64,000 nucleotides of DNA from Ashinkailepas kermadecensis (lineage: Eukaryota > Arthropoda > Thecostraca > Neolepadidae). The stretch covers positions 186,001-250,000 of the forward strand of contig JAOTOM010004324.1 of assembly GCA_034440615.1 (NCBI GenBank), given 5' to 3'. The notes beneath the pieces are model-generated. The model was given only the letters and a program-made list of their open reading frames with translations, had not been told where the DNA came from and searched no databases. Made by a program: the position numbers and the translations under genes. Position 1 is the stretch's first letter. Every line of letters begins with the position of its first letter. Positions 58,174-64,000 of this stretch are shown in pieces.

Positions 58174-61100
58174 TCAGACGGCATAAGACTTCAATGATTT
58201 GATGGGGTCCTGATTTGTCAGGGTCTCTTGAGCTTCCAGGGTCCCTTTTAGCTTTCTGGGGCGCTTCACATTATCGAGTCCTTTGAGCTGGACAGGGGAG
58301 GTTTTCAAGGGTCGGCAATGTAAACATTGTTTGCCCATGCGTGGCAGCGCCGCGATGTTTATCAAACATACCTGCAGTGAACATGAGTTCAAATATACTC
58401 TAAATACATAAATACCACGAGCAAATTTTCTGCTCCTTCAAACTGACTACTTATTTTCCCTTACAAATGAATACAAACACAAGAAAAAGCTTTTTGCAGC
58501 TTGTTTACTGAAATTACCTAGGCTAGACACGCTACTAAGAAAAAACACCTAGATCGCAAGTCTTCTTCCATATTGAATGCACAGAGGCAACGGAGGTCAC
58601 GTGTTTGGAATGCAACTTGTTGCGTGCTATAAGCCAGCTGACCTGACCAACCACTGACCGCAAGTTAGCTGACTGCAATCCAGCTGACTGCAACTAGCGC
58701 CAGCCGTGCGCATCGGAGCAAAGGGTGGAGGTGCCGATTAGCGACGACGCCGGGAATTCACAGGGAGAGGCAGTTGATGGAGATGCGAATTTAAGACCAA
58801 TCCATTGTCATCTTCAGATATCTGTCGCGACAGTCTGATGGAAGTGCCGATCCAAATTAGTTTCAAGCATTTCGTGTCTTGAAGGACAAGGTGCTGATTC
58901 ATAGGTGTGATCACAGAGTTTATATTGGTGGCTATGGTGCGGATTCAGGGATGCCGTGAGGATGTTTAGGGGTGGTGGAGGTGTTGATCCAGGTGTGTCA
59001 CCGGGAAATTGCATTAAAGTAGGGGGCAAATGGTGGAAGTGGTAGATCCAGGGAATCTCCCTTTGATCCAGCGCCATTTCGAAAGTTTTGTTTGATGGAT
59101 TAGGAGTGATCGACTGAGAGAGCGTCGCCGGGTATTTGGCTGTTGTAGTGGCAGCAGTGCCGATTTGGCTGTTGTAGTGGTAGCAGTGCCGATTCAGGGC
59201 CGTTTCGAAGATTTCATAACACGAAGGATGAGATGTCGGTTCATGGGCTTCGCCAGTTGCTTCCCTCGAGGAGATGATGGCGGGTTTTCCACACATTACG
59301 TTAGATTAATGCGAAATGCCAAATTGGATAGTCTGCATAATCTAGTCTACCCAAAATAAATATACCTATGCGTTGAGAGGTGCAGCTCATTGGAGCCTAC
59401 ATACTATTTAAGCGGAACGACTCATTGTACGTTGATCACCTATTGTGTACGCTCGGCTCTGCCTCTGGAGCTGGGGTACCCCTTGCGGTGGATGAGCCTT
59501 AGTGTCGCTTGTAGCTGCCTGGGTCCCTTGGAGTTCGATGACCTCTGCGGAACTTGGATGCCCTCTAGAAGGGTTAAGGCTCCTGGAGATTGAGGGGCAC
59601 CTGGAAGACGGAGAGCCCTGGAAATTTGTGGACTTTGATGGACTTTTAGGAATTCCAGGGTTCTGCTGTGAAGACCAAATTTCGGGAGCTTCTGAAAGGG
59701 AAGCAAAATACAAATTGAGAACCATTACCAACATATGGGATCTCAGCTAGGGATGGTTAAGCATAAAATGTCAATCATTTATAAGCCTCTTCATGAACAC
59801 AAAGACGGGGAAAATTGATTTTGTCCAAAAGTCTCCGGTAGTGTTTTTACCGACCACTACTTGTTTTATTCGGCGGAGCCCCCTTTCCAGCGTGTAATAG
59901 ACCGACCAATATGTCGAGATTGTTCTTTTCTCAGGCCATTGGTAATTTTAATTCTACACAGTGCTCTAGGCCTCGACGCGCTTCACAGTCCTGATACATG
60001 TTTAAAGTCCCTCATTCTCTTAAATGGCCTCCGACACGTTTTTGTAAACCATCGTGCGTTAGTGGTGCCCATGGTGCGCCTCATGAGCTCCGGTGCTGCC
60101 TGGTTTCGAGTGCACTTTAAGGGATCCAGCGCGCGCTTGGGATCCCCAAGCACACTTTTGGACTTCTCGTGCATTCTCGTGGGTCCTGGTCCGATCGTAT
60201 GGTATCCCTAGCATGCTTGAGGGGCTCTAGTACGCTTTTAGGACACCAGTTCCTTATAGAGACATTCGCATCTCCCCATGGTGCGTTTCTAATGGGCTTC
60301 CGGAACATCTTGCGGATCACTTTTTGGTTGTTGTAGCGCTTCGGGTGCAGCATAAGGGCCCTGGTGCATTTTAGGGCTCCAGCCCTGTTACCCTGTTGCA
60401 TTCCCTATTGATGAACCTTGTTGAACACTGTTGCAAGCTCCTGATGCATCAGAAGGCCTTTGTCCCTCTGCATGCCCCAATGGTCTTTTATGACCCCTGG
60501 CCATTTGTACTGGCCAAGGTGTGCAAGTATCAGAGCCCCGACCGCGTTTTCGGGAGCATTGGCTTGCTTCACTGCTCCCGGCACGTTTTAAGGATGCCCT
60601 GATGCGCTTCACTTTCCCCGGCGTGCTTTTAGTGGTCCCAGCACGCTTTATGAGACCCGGTAGACTTACACGGTCACATGTGCTTTATAAGAATCCTCGA
60701 TCACTGGCGTGCTTCGTAGGGTTGTTTAATTAGACAGAGTCAGTTAAATTAACTCAAAGCACTGCAAGGGGCAATGGAGCATGATGTAATATCCACCACT
60801 CACTCCACCCGAAAAAGACAGCAATTACTGATATGGCTATATATAATCTAAAATCATGGCCATTCTACACCCACTTGTTAACCAATCCAGTGCAAGCATA
60901 TGCATGATAACATGATGAGGAATATGGAATATGAACGGCGAAAATGTTTATTAATAAATCCATTTTCAGTTATTGGAAATCCCTCAGCCAAGCTAATAAG
61001 AGTGAATGGTCTGTTTGAGAAATGGATATCTCCAGTGCAACGGCGCCTACAACCGCCATGCCTGCCATCTGTAGAGAGGAAAAGCAACCTGTACTTCCGT

Positions 61101-64000
61101 CGGCATCGGGTGATAGCCCACCGGCGCTTCTATCCTGGCAGCACTGCACTGACAAAGGGTAAACAATCGTCATGGAATGCAACTTTGGTACACCAGGTTG
61201 TTTGAAATTAATCGATGTTAGTGATCTCATTTGACCTCGATGAAGTGTTCGAATAGACAGTATTGCCTGAGTATATCAATTCATAGGAAAGGAGAGGTTA
61301 CCATCAAAGCACGTTCCATGCAACATTACTGCGAAAACACATGATTTCAGCGACAGCAACATCAAGCCTACCTCCAAAATGACGTTATAGCTCGGCAACC
61401 GGACACACCGATTAAGCTGCTGCGCCAAATAATCACCAAGACGTACACCAGCAGCAGTGGCGTACCTAGGATTTGTGCTAGGGTGGCCAACGTGTTTGGA
61501 TGGGGCCACATACCCCATTTTTTCAAAAAGTCCCCGGATTTCTACTACTATTTTTTTCAAAGGGACCTTTTAATTTTTCAAATAAACTAATTAGTGACCA
61601 ACTTAATTGTCATGTTGATGGGGCCCAATCTACCACCATCGTTTCTGAGACACCGAATTTCAGCCCTAACTCCCCCACCCTGTTCCCAGGTTTTCTTTTC
61701 GTATCTCTTGATAAGACACCTCACATTGCTGAAATTACACCTGTACAAATCACTCAAAAATTAAACATTTTCCAATTTCAGGCATGCCAGCTAATAACGT
61801 CCGGTCGCCAAAATGCCAACGTTTGTGCCCGTGTACACCCGCCTTGCGCATTCGGTGCATTCGCCACATTACCTGTAATTCTCCGTGTCTCTGCTAGACC
61901 TTCAACATTTTGCTAATTGCTGTCACATGATTGTTTTGTTCCATATTTGCCGTGTGAAATGCTTCGGATGGGAGTTCGCTGGGATAATATTCAATTGAAA
62001 TACAATTATTATATTCGATGATTAGTTCTCTTCTTCCGACATTTTGTGGTGGTGAAGAATCCAGAGACCCGCTGAGCTTTGATGCACCTCATCTATTTTG
62101 TTAATTATACTCCCAAATTAGCTACCGAACCTAGGCGTTCATTCGGTGTTCTTTGTCTTGGCCCAGTCATGCTCTTCTTCGTCTACAGATGTGTTTTATG
62201 GCTGCAGCCAATTTTTGTTAGGGGCCCGGCACATGTTTGAGACCACGACTCTCTCTTTTAGAGTCGTGTTGCTCTTTTGTGCACCGACAATAATCTTGAG
62301 GTATCGGCGCGTTTTCAAAGAACCCTATGTGTTTAATTAGTGCTCGGTCTTTTTGTTCCTTCTTCAGTATCATGTGGCTTGTTTCAAGGCCCCAGGCTGT
62401 TTCTGAGGCCCCGTGCCGTCTTATGGACACGGTATGGACACGGTCTCATCGACACAGAGTCTCCGTTTTTTTTGGTATAGCCCCCTGTGTGTTTATTTAT
62501 AGCTGCAATGCATGCTTAAAACCTTGCCGCTTTTTGCGAGACTCGGTACGCTTTGGAGGGTCCGGTGCATTTTCGGCCTACCGTTGTGATCTTAGGGTCC
62601 CGCTGTGTTTATTTGGTGGTTCTGATCGCACATCTGTGGAATCCCAGCAGGATTTTGAGGGCTCCAGTATAATTTTTATGGGTCCCGGGGCGACTTTTTG
62701 TGACCAGGCGAGTGGTTCCGGGAGGACCCGAAGCCAGTCTTCTGGGCTCGATGCATTTTTTTACGGCTTCTGCTGAATGTTTAAAGTCCCAGTCCCGACC
62801 TGGTTTGTTCGGGCATCCGTCGTCATATTTGTGTGTCCAGCTGCGATTTTTCTACCTCCGTTACGTTTTTTTTTCGAGGCGTACGCGATTTTTTTCGGCA
62901 TCTGTTTGGGCTTTGGAGAGATTTTCCTGGCTCGGGCATTAATTTTTTCTCCGGAATCTTGCTTATTTTGGAAGGCTTCGGCTTCACTTTTGTCGAGTCC
63001 TGATGCGATTTTTGGGCCCACGCTGTGCTTGCAGAGGGGAATATTTGATGTCCTGAATCATACTTTTTGGATTATCGACATACATTTTTGGTCCGAATGC
63101 GGCTTTTTGGGGGCTCGGCACGAGTTCGCGGAGCGCGTTGCACTTGGTTGGGCCCCAGTCCGGTTTTGGCGTGCTGGCGCTAATTTTCGAGGGCCTGGTG
63201 TGAGTATTGTTGTGCCCACTGCATTCATTTAGAGTCCCCTACGCGAATTCTGGGGACCCAGACGCAAAATTATGTGGCCCCAGTGCGTTTTTGTGGACCC
63301 CGGCGCGATGACCCCGGCGCGATTCTTGGAAGTCCGCCACTTCAGGAGCGGGAGGGGGGGCATTTTCCTCTTTGGTACGCCACTGCGGCTGCTGAAGAAG
63401 TTTTTTTTTCAGCCGCTGGCACCCTCCAGAGTAGAAAGGTCCCTCAGATAATTTTATTTCGGTACCTGTTCTGAATTTTCCGATGCTCGAATCGATTCGA
63501 TGGAGTCCCCTTGTGATTTTTGTGGTCGATTTCTACTTTTTTTAAGCCCCTTGGCCCTGTGCGATATTTTTGGGCTCCGGTACGATTCTTCGGGCTCCCA
63601 GTGCATTTTGGTATCTGCGGGCTCCCGATGCGGGTGACATTCCGGGTAGGAATTGATTTTTGGGAAGCTAGCTGCGACTTGTAGGACTCCGGCACTAGTT
63701 TTTGCCCCCAGTGAGATTTTCAAGGGCAGCGGAATACAAATTTTTATCTAAGTTCGATTTTTGGGGGGCCTGTGGTCACTTGTTGGCATCCCTAGCGCGA
63801 GGTTTAGTTGCCACGACACGTCTTGAGCGCCCAACAGGTTTTGGGGCTTTTGGAGTGATAGTTGACCCAAGAGTGACTTTTCATGTCCGGACTTTTTTTT
63901 TCGTTGCTCATTTTTGGGGTGGTCCCGTTGATAATTTATGGGGCCCCTGTGTGACATGTCGTGCCCCTAGCGTGATTTTCAGGGGCCCGGGCGAGACTTT
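58174..64000. repeat. Field of degenerate GGGxCCC-type repeats
   Basis: Short T-rich strings alternate with GGGGCCC/GGGTCCC/GGGCTCC blocks at roughly 30-40-bp steps, clearest at 59950-60720 and 62200-63990, weaker at 58200-58330 and 59520-59650. 60730-62150 is mostly unique. It looks like an old, heavily mutated minisatellite family; no gene recognised. Confidence 0.5.

Overview
The window looks like part of an arthropod genome, and the repeat-rich introns fit a crustacean, although the species cannot be named from the sequence. It holds one real host gene, read left to right. Nine spliced exons between 22863 and 56048 join with matching intron phases into 470 uninterrupted codons. They encode immunoglobulin domains 1-4 and the first half of domain 5 of a Sidestep-family cell-surface protein (the Side family of Beaten-path receptors in insect axon guidance). 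The signal-peptide exon, the rest of Ig5, and any fibronectin, membrane and cytoplasmic parts were not found and probably lie outside the window or in unrecognised exons.

Layout. 1-22862: upstream or intronic sequence with a 3.8-kb GT/GC-rich minisatellite (1218-4992), a nearly full-length CR1-like non-LTR retrotransposon (about 7.45-12.27 kb; ORF1 with SGNH esterase domain, ORF2 with endonuclease and reverse transcriptase broken by two frameshifts), several minisatellites (units of 91, 103, 95/148, 13, 53 and 40 bp) and a 95-bp-arm inverted repeat (17777-17985). 22863-56048: the nine exons in about 33 kb, only about 4% coding; the introns are packed with tandem arrays, a 5'-truncated copy of the same retrotransposon family (38298-38777), a tRNA-derived SINE-like sequence and a 2.5-kb CT/CTCTGT microsatellite. 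56049-64000: non-coding sequence with a 54-bp array and a broad field of degenerate GGGxCCC-type repeats.

The most unusual feature is the link between tandem repeats and splice sites. Eight of nine 5' splice sites lie inside or within about 50 nt of a tandem repeat, and four of these repeats copied the exon end together with its GT donor. At exon 5 a 33-bp unit occurs 21 times, and each copy carries an identical donor in the same phase, so any donor would extend Ig3 by a multiple of 11 residues without a stop. At exon 8 a single 30-bp duplication gives a second in-frame donor. At exons 3 and 1 the duplicated donors are out of frame and lead to stops. The intron end before exon 5 also carries an upstream copy of the acceptor.

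The very long open frames seen in both strands over the arrays are repeat artefacts and are not annotated as genes.
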